Part shown: one piece after another, positions 1 to 6,191 of the stretch
Layout of the letters: each line of letters starts with the position of its first letter
Position numbering within the stretch: the first letter of the stretch is position 1
Source: Flavobacteriaceae bacterium
GTDB taxonomy: Bacteria; Bacteroidota; Bacteroidia; Flavobacteriales; Flavobacteriaceae
DNA length: 6,191 bases
Assembly: GCA_002702385.1 (NCBI GenBank)
Contig: NZZF01000044.1
Location: 1-6,191, forward strand
Direction: 5' to 3'
Notes under the pieces: model-generated
The model's input: only the letters and a program-made list of their open reading frames with translations
Told to the model about the DNA's origin: nothing
The model's database searches: none
Made by a program: the position numbers and the translations under genes

Positions 1-245
1 CTTTGATTGCAGGAGCTGGTACGCTTACATCAATTCTGACATTAAGAGCTGAGTATGATTTATTGAATATAATAGTTGCTATTATAGTTAATATGATTGT
101 AGTCTATATGGTGCTAAAAAGTTCAGGTTTTTTAGAAAAATTTTTAGGCAACTCTGGTCTAAATGTTTTAAGAAAAATATTTGGAGTTGTTTTAATGGCT
201 ATTGCCGTAAAAATATTTTCTGCAAATATTCAGAATTTATTTTAA
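1..245 (+). CDS. MarC family integral membrane protein, C-terminal part (5' end cut by window edge)
   Basis: Only the last 80 codons are present. The reading frame is open to the left edge, so the TTG at position 3 is an internal Leu codon and not a start. The visible part begins LIAGAGTL, which matches the conserved LIAGPGA-type motif of MarC/YhgN (UPF0056) membrane proteins. The two preceding bases, CT, fit the Pro codon usual in that motif. Two hydrophobic helices follow (about codons 21-39 and 59-75), separated by the motif SGLNVLRKIFGVVLMAIAVK, which is typical of the family C-terminus. Family members have about 200 residues and six helices, so more than half is missing. The family's transport substrate is unsettled; the old link to multiple antibiotic resistance in E. 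coli has not held up well. The stop TAA (243-245) overlaps the stop of the convergent metallopeptidase gene by 4 bp. The family call is fairly secure; no cellular role can be assigned. Confidence 0.85.
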   Translation, partial: LIAGAGTLTSILTLRAEYDLLNIIVAIIVNMIVVYMVLKSSGFLEKFLGNSGLNVLRKIFGVVLMAIAVKIFSANIQNLF

Positions 246-1780
246 TCAATTAATCTTGCAGACAAATCAGGGTCTTCCATATCCTTGTCAAGAGGATACA
301 TAGGTCTCTTAATATTTTGATAACCTAACCTTTCAAGATCTTGATCTACACCACCAGGTGTTAAAGCCATCACCCAATCTCCTCTAATATCATATAATTC
401 AGGAACTAAATATCCTATTTTTACAACTAGCAAATCTGATGATGCAGGATTTAGCTCCAGATTGGTAAAATCAGAAATATAATGATAGGGCTTTCTTTTG
501 TAGGTTACTATAACATAAACATTGTTTACTTTAATAACAGCTTCAAGTTCTGCATTTCTATCACCTCGCTTTAAAGAATGAACAATTCCTTTGATTTTTA
601 ATGAAGGGGAATATCTATTATCAACCATAGCTCCAGCCATTCCCTCAACATAATTTCCAACTCCGGCTTCAAAAGCATTTACAATTAGATCTGGACCAGG
701 AATAGAAGCGTATATAAGTTCGGGACTATTACTTCTTTTAAACTCGTCCATATTTAATATTTTATCTAGTGTCCAGGTTACATCTCCAGCACCACCAGCT
801 GTGGGGTTGTCACCCATATCACTAATTATAAATGGCTTTTTGTCTTCTCTAATTTTAAGATAATTAAAAGCTTTACTAAATGCATCATCAATATCAGTTG
901 TTGGAGCAACAAATTCAAAATCATGTCTGAAATTCCAAAAATCTCTAGCTAATTCTTCGGCGCTTTCAACTACTTGTTTTTTATTATCTCCATATGTCAT
1001 TACAACAGCATGATTTCTTGGAGCATCTCCCCAAGCATAACCAACCCAAATGGCAGCATCAATTACTCCTTTTTTTTCTGTCATTGGAGCTACTTTGCTA
1101 TATAATGTCTTTCCAGGGTCAACCCTAGTACTTGTTTTTTCGCCAGGTAATAATATTGGTACGGGGATCCAAGCTTTATATTTAGGTTTTCCTTTTCCTG
1201 ATTGTAATCTATCAATTAAGTTGTCTAAGGCTCTCTGTTTAGATTCCATAGCATCTTCGTGAGGAGCCATTCTATAACAAGTAATTAAATCAGAATGTTT
1301 AGCTAATACTTCAGAAACATTTCCATGTGAATCCATTGAAGTTGAAATTAGAGTTTTAGGACCAACAACTTTACGAATTCTTTCAATAAAATCTCCTTCA
1401 GGATCTTCCATGTCTTCAACATTCATAGCTCCATGAATATCAAAAAATAAACCGTCTAAAGGAAGAGTTTGCTTTGTCATCTCAATAATTTGAATTACCA
1501 TAGACTCATATGCTTCTTTAGTTACAACACCACCAGGTAAAGCTCTGGCACGCATTGTAGGAAACCAATCCGCTTTCTCAATATATGATTGGTCAAAAAA
1601 ACTATAACTAGTAAAAATCTCACCACTTAATCTTATATTAAAGTCTCTCTCAGTTGTTTTCGCTGGGGAAAAAGTACTGGATTCAATGGCTATTCCAGCT
1701 ATACCAATTCTAGGTTTTTCAATTCCATTATTACATGAAATCAATAATATTGATATAATCAAGTAGTATAATTTTTTCAT
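242..1780 (-). CDS. M81 family (MlrC-like) metallopeptidase, predicted lipoprotein
   Basis: This is a 512-residue zinc peptidase of the MlrC/DUF1485 family, named after the microcystinase that cleaves linearised microcystin. The substrate here is unknown and need not be a cyanotoxin. Residues 1-16 form a lipoprotein signal (two Lys, a hydrophobic core, lipobox LISC, Cys16). The enzyme domain starts only about eight residues later. Family motifs are intact: Glu33 in IESSTFSP, His116 in DIHGAM, Asp150 and His152 in MDSHGN, and His174 in APHED. The D-x-H-x21-H spacing and the 34-residue step from His116 to Asp150 agree with the metal and active-site residues I recall for MlrC. The MlrC C-terminal domain follows, with DMGDNPTAGGAGD near 321-333 and the near-terminal motif KRPMYPLD (491-498). 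Most family members I know lack an export signal, so anchoring in the cell envelope is the odd feature. The residues after Cys16 (NNGIEK) lack the acidic cluster of known Bacteroidota surface-export signals, so a periplasm-facing location is more likely. The leader has no Shine-Dalgarno site. The gene is divergent from the Bax inhibitor-1-like gene across a 64-bp spacer. Confidence 0.9.
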   Translation of the reverse strand: MKKLYYLIISILLISCNNGIEKPRIGIAGIAIESSTFSPAKTTERDFNIRLSGEIFTSYSFFDQSYIEKADWFPTMRARALPGGVVTKEAYESMVIQIIEMTKQTLPLDGLFFDIHGAMNVEDMEDPEGDFIERIRKVVGPKTLISTSMDSHGNVSEVLAKHSDLITCYRMAPHEDAMESKQRALDNLIDRLQSGKGKPKYKAWIPVPILLPGEKTSTRVDPGKTLYSKVAPMTEKKGVIDAAIWVGYAWGDAPRNHAVVMTYGDNKKQVVESAEELARDFWNFRHDFEFVAPTTDIDDAFSKAFNYLKIREDKKPFIISDMGDNPTAGGAGDVTWTLDKILNMDEFKRSNSPELIYASIPGPDLIVNAFEAGVGNYVEGMAGAMVDNRYSPSLKIKGIVHSLKRGDRNAELEAVIKVNNVYVIVTYKRKPYHYISDFTNLELNPASSDLLVVKIGYLVPELYDIRGDWVMALTPGGVDQDLERLGYQNIKRPMYPLDKDMEDPDLSARLID

Positions 1781-1844
1781 AATTAAAAGTTTATTTATAA
1801 ATCATAATATTTTTAAAATTAAAGAATTTTGTTATTTTATTAAT

Positions 1845-2702
1845 GTGGAGTCAAACTTATTATTATCAAGAACTTTTATGATACTTGGAGGTATGTTAGT
1901 TCTTACAACATTTACTGCTAGAATTAATAAAGCTTTTGAAACATCTTTAGAAACATTTATAACTGTTGGAGGAAGTTTTATAATGCTGCTTTTAATCATG
2001 TTTAATGCCGATACTTACCCAATGAATATTATTTTTGTTGGAATTTTTTCTTTATTCATGGGTTGGTCACTAGGACCAACAATTGCATACATTGGAGAAA
2101 ATTTTAAGTTTAGAAAATATTTAAAATCAAAACAGGTTGTTTCCAAATCTGTTGCAAAAGTTGAAAAATCTAATATCGAAAAATTTTTTGGTGCAAAAGA
2201 AGAGAAACATACAGTTTATTATTTTAAACATTCACCTGAAAAAATTTTTGAAAGAGAATCAGATGAATTTAGAAAATTAATAGATGATTTTGAAAAAAAT
2301 ATTCTTCCACATGACAGATATAATCAAGAGTGGCAAAATATTGTTTTTCAAGCTTTAATTGGTACAACCCTAGCAGTTTTATTGACTGCTCTAATTAATA
2401 TTTCATTTGATTATGATTTTGGTTTTTTAGGGCCTGTTTTATTTATATGTCTTTTTGCATTAATTATTATGGAATTTCTCAATGCTTTTTACTTTAAATC
2501 TAAAAGAAGAAGATTGTTACAGGCTTATGCAGGAGTCATTATTTTCACTTTTTATTTAATTTATGATTTTAATAGATTGGAAAAGGCAATTGCTGCTGGT
2601 GATACATCTTGGTCAACTGCAATTGATATAGCTGTAAACTTATATCTTGATATTATAAATTTATTTATAGATCTTCTAACAATTTTAGCTGAGTCAGAAT
2701 AG
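1845..2702 (+). CDS. Bax inhibitor-1/YccA family membrane protein with a large hydrophilic insertion
   Basis: This 285-residue polytopic membrane protein belongs to the BI-1/TMBIM (UPF0005) family, whose bacterial member YetJ is a pH-sensitive calcium leak channel. N-terminal helices lie at about 7-24, 36-53 and 59-82, the third carrying the family motif GWSLGP (73-78). Later helices lie at about 164-184, 192-215, 225-241 and 261-281. The two acidic residues that form the pH sensor in YetJ have counterparts: Asp241 in LIYDFNRL and Asp269 in LYLDIINLF. Between helices 3 and 4, where relatives such as YccA have a short loop, there is a charged segment of about 80 residues (84-162) rich in Lys, Glu and Asp. 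The basic loop KSKRRR at 218-223 suggests by the positive-inside rule that the insertion faces the cytoplasm. The start is GTG at 1845: it keeps SRTF, which aligns with the family's first helix, whereas the next in-frame ATG (1878) would cut into that helix. An ATG at 1843 is out of frame. No Shine-Dalgarno site is visible. The 3' end overlaps the oligopeptidase gene by 9 bp. Confidence 0.82.
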   Translation: MESNLLLSRTFMILGGMLVLTTFTARINKAFETSLETFITVGGSFIMLLLIMFNADTYPMNIIFVGIFSLFMGWSLGPTIAYIGENFKFRKYLKSKQVVSKSVAKVEKSNIEKFFGAKEEKHTVYYFKHSPEKIFERESDEFRKLIDDFEKNILPHDRYNQEWQNIVFQALIGTTLAVLLTALINISFDYDFGFLGPVLFICLFALIIMEFLNAFYFKSKRRRLLQAYAGVIIFTFYLIYDFNRLEKAIAAGDTSWSTAIDIAVNLYLDIINLFIDLLTILAESE

Positions 2703-4802
2703 CTTTTGTTCTAAACCAATAAGAAATGCATATTCCATTGCAATTTCTTTAAGTGCATTAAATCTTCCTGATGCACCTCCATGACCAGTATCCATATTTG
2801 TATGAAGTAAGAGATAATTTTTTGATTTATTATAGTCTCTAAGTTTTGCTATCCATTTTGCTGGTTCCCAATACTGTACTTGAGAATCATGAAGTCCAGT
2901 TGTAATAAGAAGATTTGGATAATTAAGATTTGATATGTTATCATATGGTGAGTAAGATAGCATATAGTTATAATATTCTAAATCATTTGGATTACCCCAC
3001 TCATCGTATTCAAGAGTAGTCAATGGAATAGATTCATCGAGCATAGTTGTCATAACATCTACAAATGGTACAGCTGCAATAACTCCATTAAATAATTCAG
3101 GTTCCATATTGATTACAGCTCCCATTAATAAGCCACCTGCTGAGCCCCCCATTGCATAAAGATGTCTACTAGATGTATATTGTTCACTTATTAAATATTT
3201 TGCTGAGGATATAAAATCCAAAAATGTATTTTTCTTTTTTAATAATTTACCATTCTCATACCAATTTCTTCCCAAATATTCACTTCCTCTGACATGAGCT
3301 ATTGCAAATACAAATCCTCTGTCTAATAAACTTAATCTTGTTGATGAAAAATAGGGATCAATGGTTATTCCATATGAGCCATATCCATATAATAGAAGAG
3401 GAGTGTTTTCACCATAAATAGTCTCTTTTCTTTTTACTATTGAAATGGGAATTTTTGTACCATCATGAGAATTAGCCCATACTCGTTTGGATTCATAATT
3501 ACTTGATTTAAAATTTTCATCAACTACTTCTTGAATTTTTAAAATATTCTTTGATTTTTTAGACATATCAAACTCAATTATAGAAGAAGGATTAGTTAAA
3601 GATGTAAAGTTATACCTAAGTTGTTTTGAATTAAAATCTAGATTTATACCCAATGAGGCATTATATGTTTCACCCTCAAAAGGAAGATAGAATTCATCGT
3701 TTGTTTTCCATTTTTTAATTCTAAATTTCATCAATCCTTTTTCTCTTTCAACAATTACGAAATATTCATCAAATAGTTCAATATCTTCAATTAAAATTTC
3801 CTTTCTGTGCGGTATAATCTCTTCCCAACTGGATATTGAAGTGTCTTTAACTGAACAACGCATTACCCTAAAGTTTTTAGAATTTTCAGAATTTGTTAAG
3901 ATGTAAAAATTATTATCAAAATGATTTATACTATACTCATGGTTTTTTTCTCTTTTTGTAAATAGTTGGAATTCTTCATTTGGAGTATTTGCATTAAGAA
4001 ATCTCATTTCTGAAGTTAAGGTGCTTCTAGATGCAATAATTAAATATTCTTGTGTCTTGGTTTTATAAATTCCAGTGCTAAACTGCTCATCTTTTTCTTC
4101 AAATATTAATTTATCATTTTTAACATCTGAATTCAATTGATGTCTATAAATTTTATTTACTCTCAGAGTTTTATCTTCTTTTTTTGAATAAAAAATTGTT
4201 TTATTATCATTTGCCCAAGTAATAGAGCCAGTAGTATTTTTTATAGTCTCTTTAAAGTGTTTTTTTGTTTTTAAGTCAAAAAATTTAATTGAATATAATC
4301 TTCGAGAAAGTGTATCAAAACTATACGCTAATATCCTATTATTAGGACTAACACTAATACTTCCAACATTGTAGTATGCATGCTTTGATGCCAATTTATT
4401 TACATCAAGCAATATTTCTTCATCATTATTTAAGCTTTTATGTTTTCTAGTATAAATTGGATAGTCTTTTCCTTTTTCAAATCTTTTTATATACCAATAT
4501 TCATTAAAAAAATATGGAACAGACATGTCATCTTCTTTTATTCTTGATTTCATTTCATCAAATAAAATCTCTTGCAAATCTTCAGTATTTTTCAATGTTT
4601 TTTGAGTAAAATTATTTTCATCATTTAAATAGTTAATGACATTTGTGTCATTTTTATCATTTAGCCAATAGTAATTATCTATTCTAATATCATCATGAAC
4701 TATTAACTCTTTTTTAATTTTTTTTGCTGAAGGAGTATTATCATTCATGTTACAGGAAATAAAGAAAGTTAAGATCAGAATTATTGAAATATGACGTATC
4801 AT
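2694..4802 (-). CDS. ptrB: Oligopeptidase B-type S9A serine peptidase, predicted lipoprotein
   Basis: This 702-residue prolyl-oligopeptidase-family enzyme is of the oligopeptidase B type, which cuts short peptides after Arg or Lys. Residues 1-17 are a lipoprotein signal with lipobox FISC and Cys17. The motif DDIRIDNYYWLND (37-49) opens the family's N-terminal region, a beta-propeller follows to about 425, and the alpha/beta hydrolase domain fills about 460-702. The triad is Ser554 (GGSAGG), Asp639 (GLHDS) and His674 (DTGHGG). The 85- and 35-residue steps equal those recalled for E. coli PtrB (Ser532, Asp617, His652), giving a constant offset of 22. At that offset the P1-specificity acids are Glu598 and Asp600 (LEYDEWGNP; Glu-Glu in E. 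coli). Of the P2 acids, Asp482 is kept but the second is Tyr484. Classical bacterial oligopeptidase B is cytosolic, so export is a difference. After Cys17 comes NMNDN, which lacks a strong acidic surface-export cluster. The subfamily call is firm; the symbol is by family and not by proven orthology. The gene is divergent from the MerC-like gene (107-bp spacer). Confidence 0.92.
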   Translation of the reverse strand: MIRHISIILILTFFISCNMNDNTPSAKKIKKELIVHDDIRIDNYYWLNDKNDTNVINYLNDENNFTQKTLKNTEDLQEILFDEMKSRIKEDDMSVPYFFNEYWYIKRFEKGKDYPIYTRKHKSLNNDEEILLDVNKLASKHAYYNVGSISVSPNNRILAYSFDTLSRRLYSIKFFDLKTKKHFKETIKNTTGSITWANDNKTIFYSKKEDKTLRVNKIYRHQLNSDVKNDKLIFEEKDEQFSTGIYKTKTQEYLIIASRSTLTSEMRFLNANTPNEEFQLFTKREKNHEYSINHFDNNFYILTNSENSKNFRVMRCSVKDTSISSWEEIIPHRKEILIEDIELFDEYFVIVEREKGLMKFRIKKWKTNDEFYLPFEGETYNASLGINLDFNSKQLRYNFTSLTNPSSIIEFDMSKKSKNILKIQEVVDENFKSSNYESKRVWANSHDGTKIPISIVKRKETIYGENTPLLLYGYGSYGITIDPYFSSTRLSLLDRGFVFAIAHVRGSEYLGRNWYENGKLLKKKNTFLDFISSAKYLISEQYTSSRHLYAMGGSAGGLLMGAVINMEPELFNGVIAAVPFVDVMTTMLDESIPLTTLEYDEWGNPNDLEYYNYMLSYSPYDNISNLNYPNLLITTGLHDSQVQYWEPAKWIAKLRDYNKSKNYLLLHTNMDTGHGGASGRFNALKEIAMEYAFLIGLEQKLF

Positions 4803-4875
4803 TCATCTATATTTTTGCTAATTTATATCAAAATGTTCATTATTAAAATCTTATATAAACTTTGATTTATTAATT

Positions 4876-4883
4876 TATATTTG
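4876..4883 (+). promoter_or_regulatory. Candidate Bacteroidota -7 promoter element for the MerC-like gene
   Basis: TATATTTG is an exact match to TAnnTTTG, the -7 consensus of the Bacteroidota housekeeping sigma factor. It lies 26 bases upstream of the ATG at 4910, which would give a leader of about 20 nt. No TTG lies at the expected -33 distance; the nearest upstream TTG (4862-4864) is only 11 bases away. Such matches are not rare in sequence this AT-rich, so the call is tentative. Confidence 0.35.
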
Positions 4884-4909
4884 TTTTTTTGCTGATTAAG
4901 AAAAAATAA

Positions 4910-5287
4910 ATGAGACTAATTTTAAAAAATTCAGATGTTTTTGGTGCTACATCCTCAACTTTGTGTCTGATACATTGTATTGTAACTCCATTACTTTTTT
5001 TCGTTCCATTTTGGTGGACAGGTATTAATTTTATTTTTATTATTGTTTCTTTTTTTGCTGTATACGGCTCAGTAAAAAATACATCTAGAAAAATAATGAA
5101 ACCATTACTTTGGTTTGGTTTTGTTTTTCTTTCTTCTTTAATTCTTAATGAAGAACTAGGTTTTTTTCACTTACCTGAATTTGTAACTTACATTGCAGCA
5201 TCAAATCTTGCATTTTTACATATATATAACCTGAATTACTGTCAGTGTGAAGATGATGAATGTTGTTCACAAAAAAGTAAGATTTAA
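4910..5287 (+). CDS. MerC-like four-helix membrane protein with cysteine-rich C-terminal tail
   Basis: This small protein of 125 residues has four hydrophobic helices (about 15-33, 39-54, 64-80, 90-106) and matches the MerC domain family. The N-terminal signature is D9-x-F-G-A-x-S-S-x-L-C19-x-x-H22-C23, at the start of helix 1, where MerC has its metal-binding cysteine pair. After helix 4 come NLNY and the tail CQCEDDECC, with Cys111, Cys113, Cys118 and Cys119. The same N-terminal motif and a similar tail occur, as I recall, in short MerC-like proteins of Flavobacteriaceae, often found near Fur-type regulators. No other mer gene (merR, merT, merP, merA) and no Fur-like gene is in the window, so a mercury-resistance role is not supported. 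Transition-metal handling, such as zinc or copper, is an inference from the cysteines. The leader is A-rich (AAGAAAAAATAA before the ATG) and has no clear Shine-Dalgarno site. The stop overlaps that of the convergent deacetylase by 4 bp. Confidence 0.85.
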   Translation: MRLILKNSDVFGATSSTLCLIHCIVTPLLFFVPFWWTGINFIFIIVSFFAVYGSVKNTSRKIMKPLLWFGFVFLSSLILNEELGFFHLPEFVTYIAASNLAFLHIYNLNYCQCEDDECCSQKSKI

Positions 5288-5303
5288 GAATAAATTTTTT
5301 TTG
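5270..5303. terminator. Possible bidirectional terminator between the convergent MerC-like and deacetylase genes
   Basis: Read on the + strand, AAGATTTA (5279-5286) can pair with TAAATTTT (5291-5298, one G-U pair) around the tetraloop AGAA, and four more T follow up to 5302. Read on the - strand, the same hairpin has one mismatch and is followed by AC and six T (5276-5271). Outer arms CAAAAAA (5270-5276) and TTTTTTG (5297-5303) are also inverted copies. The structure covers both stop codons. The stem is almost entirely A/U and therefore weak, so its function is uncertain. Confidence 0.3.
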
Positions 5304-6186
5304 CTAGCCTGAATGTATTGCAATGGGCATCAATAATATCTTCAATATTTTTAGAGTATCCACCACCCATACTTATCTGTAAAGGGATATCAAAGGTTTT
5401 ACATATATTTAATATTATACTATCTCTCTTTTTACAACCCTCAATACTTAAGTCCAGTCTACCTAATTTATCTGTTTTTAGTATATCAACTCCAGATAAA
5501 TAAAATATAAAATCAGGATTTAAAATTTTTATCAAATTAGGGATAATATCTTCAAGCTTTGTTAAATATTCAACATCTTCAGTACCATCATCAAATTCAA
5601 CATCTAAATCACTTTTTTCTTTCTTAAATGGATAATTTTTCTTTCCATGAAATGATAATGTAAAAACATTCGTTTCATTTCTAAAAATAGAAGCAGTTCC
5701 ATTTCCTTGATGAACATCGAGGTCAATAATTAATATTTTTTTTGCTAAATTTTTATTCAATAAATAATTAGCTGCAATTGCTTGATCATTTAACATGCAA
5801 AACCCTTCACCTTTTTCATTAAATGCGTGATGAGTTCCACCAGCAATATTCATAGAAATCCCATTTTTAATTGAAAAATTGGCACACTCAATTGTTCCCT
5901 GAGCTATTTTTTTTTCTCTTTCAATCAAAAGTTTACTCATTGGAAAACCTATTGGACGAATTTCTTTTTTTGTCAATGATTGAGTAACTAATTTGTCATA
6001 ATAATCATTACTATGAGTTAATAAAACATCTTCTTTATTTAAAAATCCAGGTTCAAAAAAGTTTTCTAATGAAAGTGTTTTTTCAGCTATTAGTTTTTTT
6101 GGAATTAAATCATATTTTTCCATCGGAAATCTATGATTTTCTGGAAGGGGATGATTATATATTTTACTGTAAGCAACCTTTAGCAT
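5284..6186 (-). CDS. Histone deacetylase-family (class IV/HDAC11-like) zinc hydrolase
   Basis: This 300-residue arginase/deacetylase-fold enzyme removes acyl groups from an amine. Bacterial substrates could be acyl-lysine in proteins or acetylated small molecules, and the sequence does not decide between them. Catalytic features are complete: His119-His120 (GGTHHAF), zinc ligands Asp157 and His159 (DLDVHQGNG) and Asp234 (SGVD), and the transition-state Tyr277 (GGGY). The motif SGVDILKTDKLGRLDL near 231-246 and the N-terminus HPLPENHRFPMEKYDLIP are typical of the bacterial group related to HDAC11. The 43-residue step from Asp234 to Tyr277 equals the HDAC11 value as I recall it (Asp261 to Tyr304). 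There is no signal peptide or membrane helix, so it is cytoplasmic. The ATG lies five bases from the window edge. It is accepted because the protein begins with the usual family N-terminus, so the gene is probably complete. Its promoter is outside the window. In other bacteria such proteins are annotated as acetoin-utilisation or acetylpolyamine deacetylases; no acetoin gene is nearby. Confidence 0.92.
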   Translation of the reverse strand: MLKVAYSKIYNHPLPENHRFPMEKYDLIPKKLIAEKTLSLENFFEPGFLNKEDVLLTHSNDYYDKLVTQSLTKKEIRPIGFPMSKLLIEREKKIAQGTIECANFSIKNGISMNIAGGTHHAFNEKGEGFCMLNDQAIAANYLLNKNLAKKILIIDLDVHQGNGTASIFRNETNVFTLSFHGKKNYPFKKEKSDLDVEFDDGTEDVEYLTKLEDIIPNLIKILNPDFIFYLSGVDILKTDKLGRLDLSIEGCKKRDSIILNICKTFDIPLQISMGGGYSKNIEDIIDAHCNTFRLAKKIYS

Positions 6187-6191
6187 AGATA

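Noticed and set aside
280..298. Inverted repeat TATCCT / AGGATA with a 7-base loop, downstream of the MarC-family stop
   Set aside because: It is inside the metallopeptidase coding region, the stem is only six pairs and no T-run follows, so it does not qualify as a terminator.
1050..1262. A 70-codon open frame on the + strand inside the metallopeptidase gene
   Set aside because: It is antisense to a well-supported gene, has no recognisable protein motif and no initiation signal, and is best explained as a shadow of the coding strand.
1852..1859. TAAGTTTG on the - strand, an exact TAnnTTTG match upstream of the metallopeptidase gene
   Set aside because: It sits inside the coding region of the divergent gene, would give a leader of over 60 nt, and has no TTG at the expected -33 distance; a chance match is likely.
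2721..2749. Inverted repeat AAGAAAT-GCA / TGC-A-ATTTCTT about 18 bases after the Bax inhibitor-1-like gene
   Set aside because: It could fold with one bulge, but it lies in oligopeptidase coding sequence, is AT-rich and lacks a T-run after the stem. It is too weak to call a terminator.
4910..5287. Mercury-resistance locus
   Set aside because: Only the MerC-like domain is present. There is no merR, merT, merP or merA, and the protein resembles the stand-alone flavobacterial type.
5318..5503. A 61-codon open frame on the + strand inside the deacetylase gene
   Set aside because: It lies opposite conserved catalytic codons of the deacetylase and shows no independent sign of being translated.
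1..6191. A defence system, mobile element, prophage or CRISPR array
   Set aside because: No transposase, integrase, nuclease, toxin-antitoxin pair, terminal inverted repeats, regularly spaced repeats or tRNA was seen, and all six genes belong to common chromosomal families of similar composition.

Overview
The window is a strongly AT-rich stretch of bacterial chromosome that reads as Bacteroidota, most likely a marine-type member of the Flavobacteriales. This rests on three signs. Several proteins look like flavobacterial family versions, especially the four-helix MerC-like protein ending in a Cys-x-Cys...Cys-Cys tail and the class IV-like deacetylase. Two peptidases carry lipoprotein signals. 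None of the starts has a recognisable Shine-Dalgarno site, and the leaders are A/T-rich. No tool was run, so the placement is an inference.

Layout, left to right: the C-terminal 80 codons of a MarC-family membrane protein (+, 5' end outside the window); an M81/MlrC-type metallopeptidase predicted to be a lipoprotein (-); a Bax inhibitor-1/YccA-family membrane protein with an extra hydrophilic segment of about 80 residues (+, GTG start); an oligopeptidase B-type S9 serine peptidase predicted to be a lipoprotein (-); a small MerC-like four-helix membrane protein with a cysteine-rich tail (+); and a complete class IV (HDAC11-like) deacetylase (-). The genes strictly alternate in strand. All three convergent pairs overlap at their stop codons (4, 9 and 4 bp), and only two short divergent spacers remain (64 and 107 bp). 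Noncoding DNA is therefore about 3% of the window.

There is no operon here, and I see no evidence that the six genes form one pathway. The only plausible functional link is that both peptidases appear to be membrane-tethered and exported, which would suit peptide scavenging in the periplasm. I found no RNA genes, mobile elements, CRISPR arrays or phage genes. I do not think the window holds an undescribed multigene system. The items most worth a second look are the insertion in the Bax inhibitor-1 protein, the compact overlapping convergent architecture, and the altered S2-subsite residue and export signal of the oligopeptidase B.
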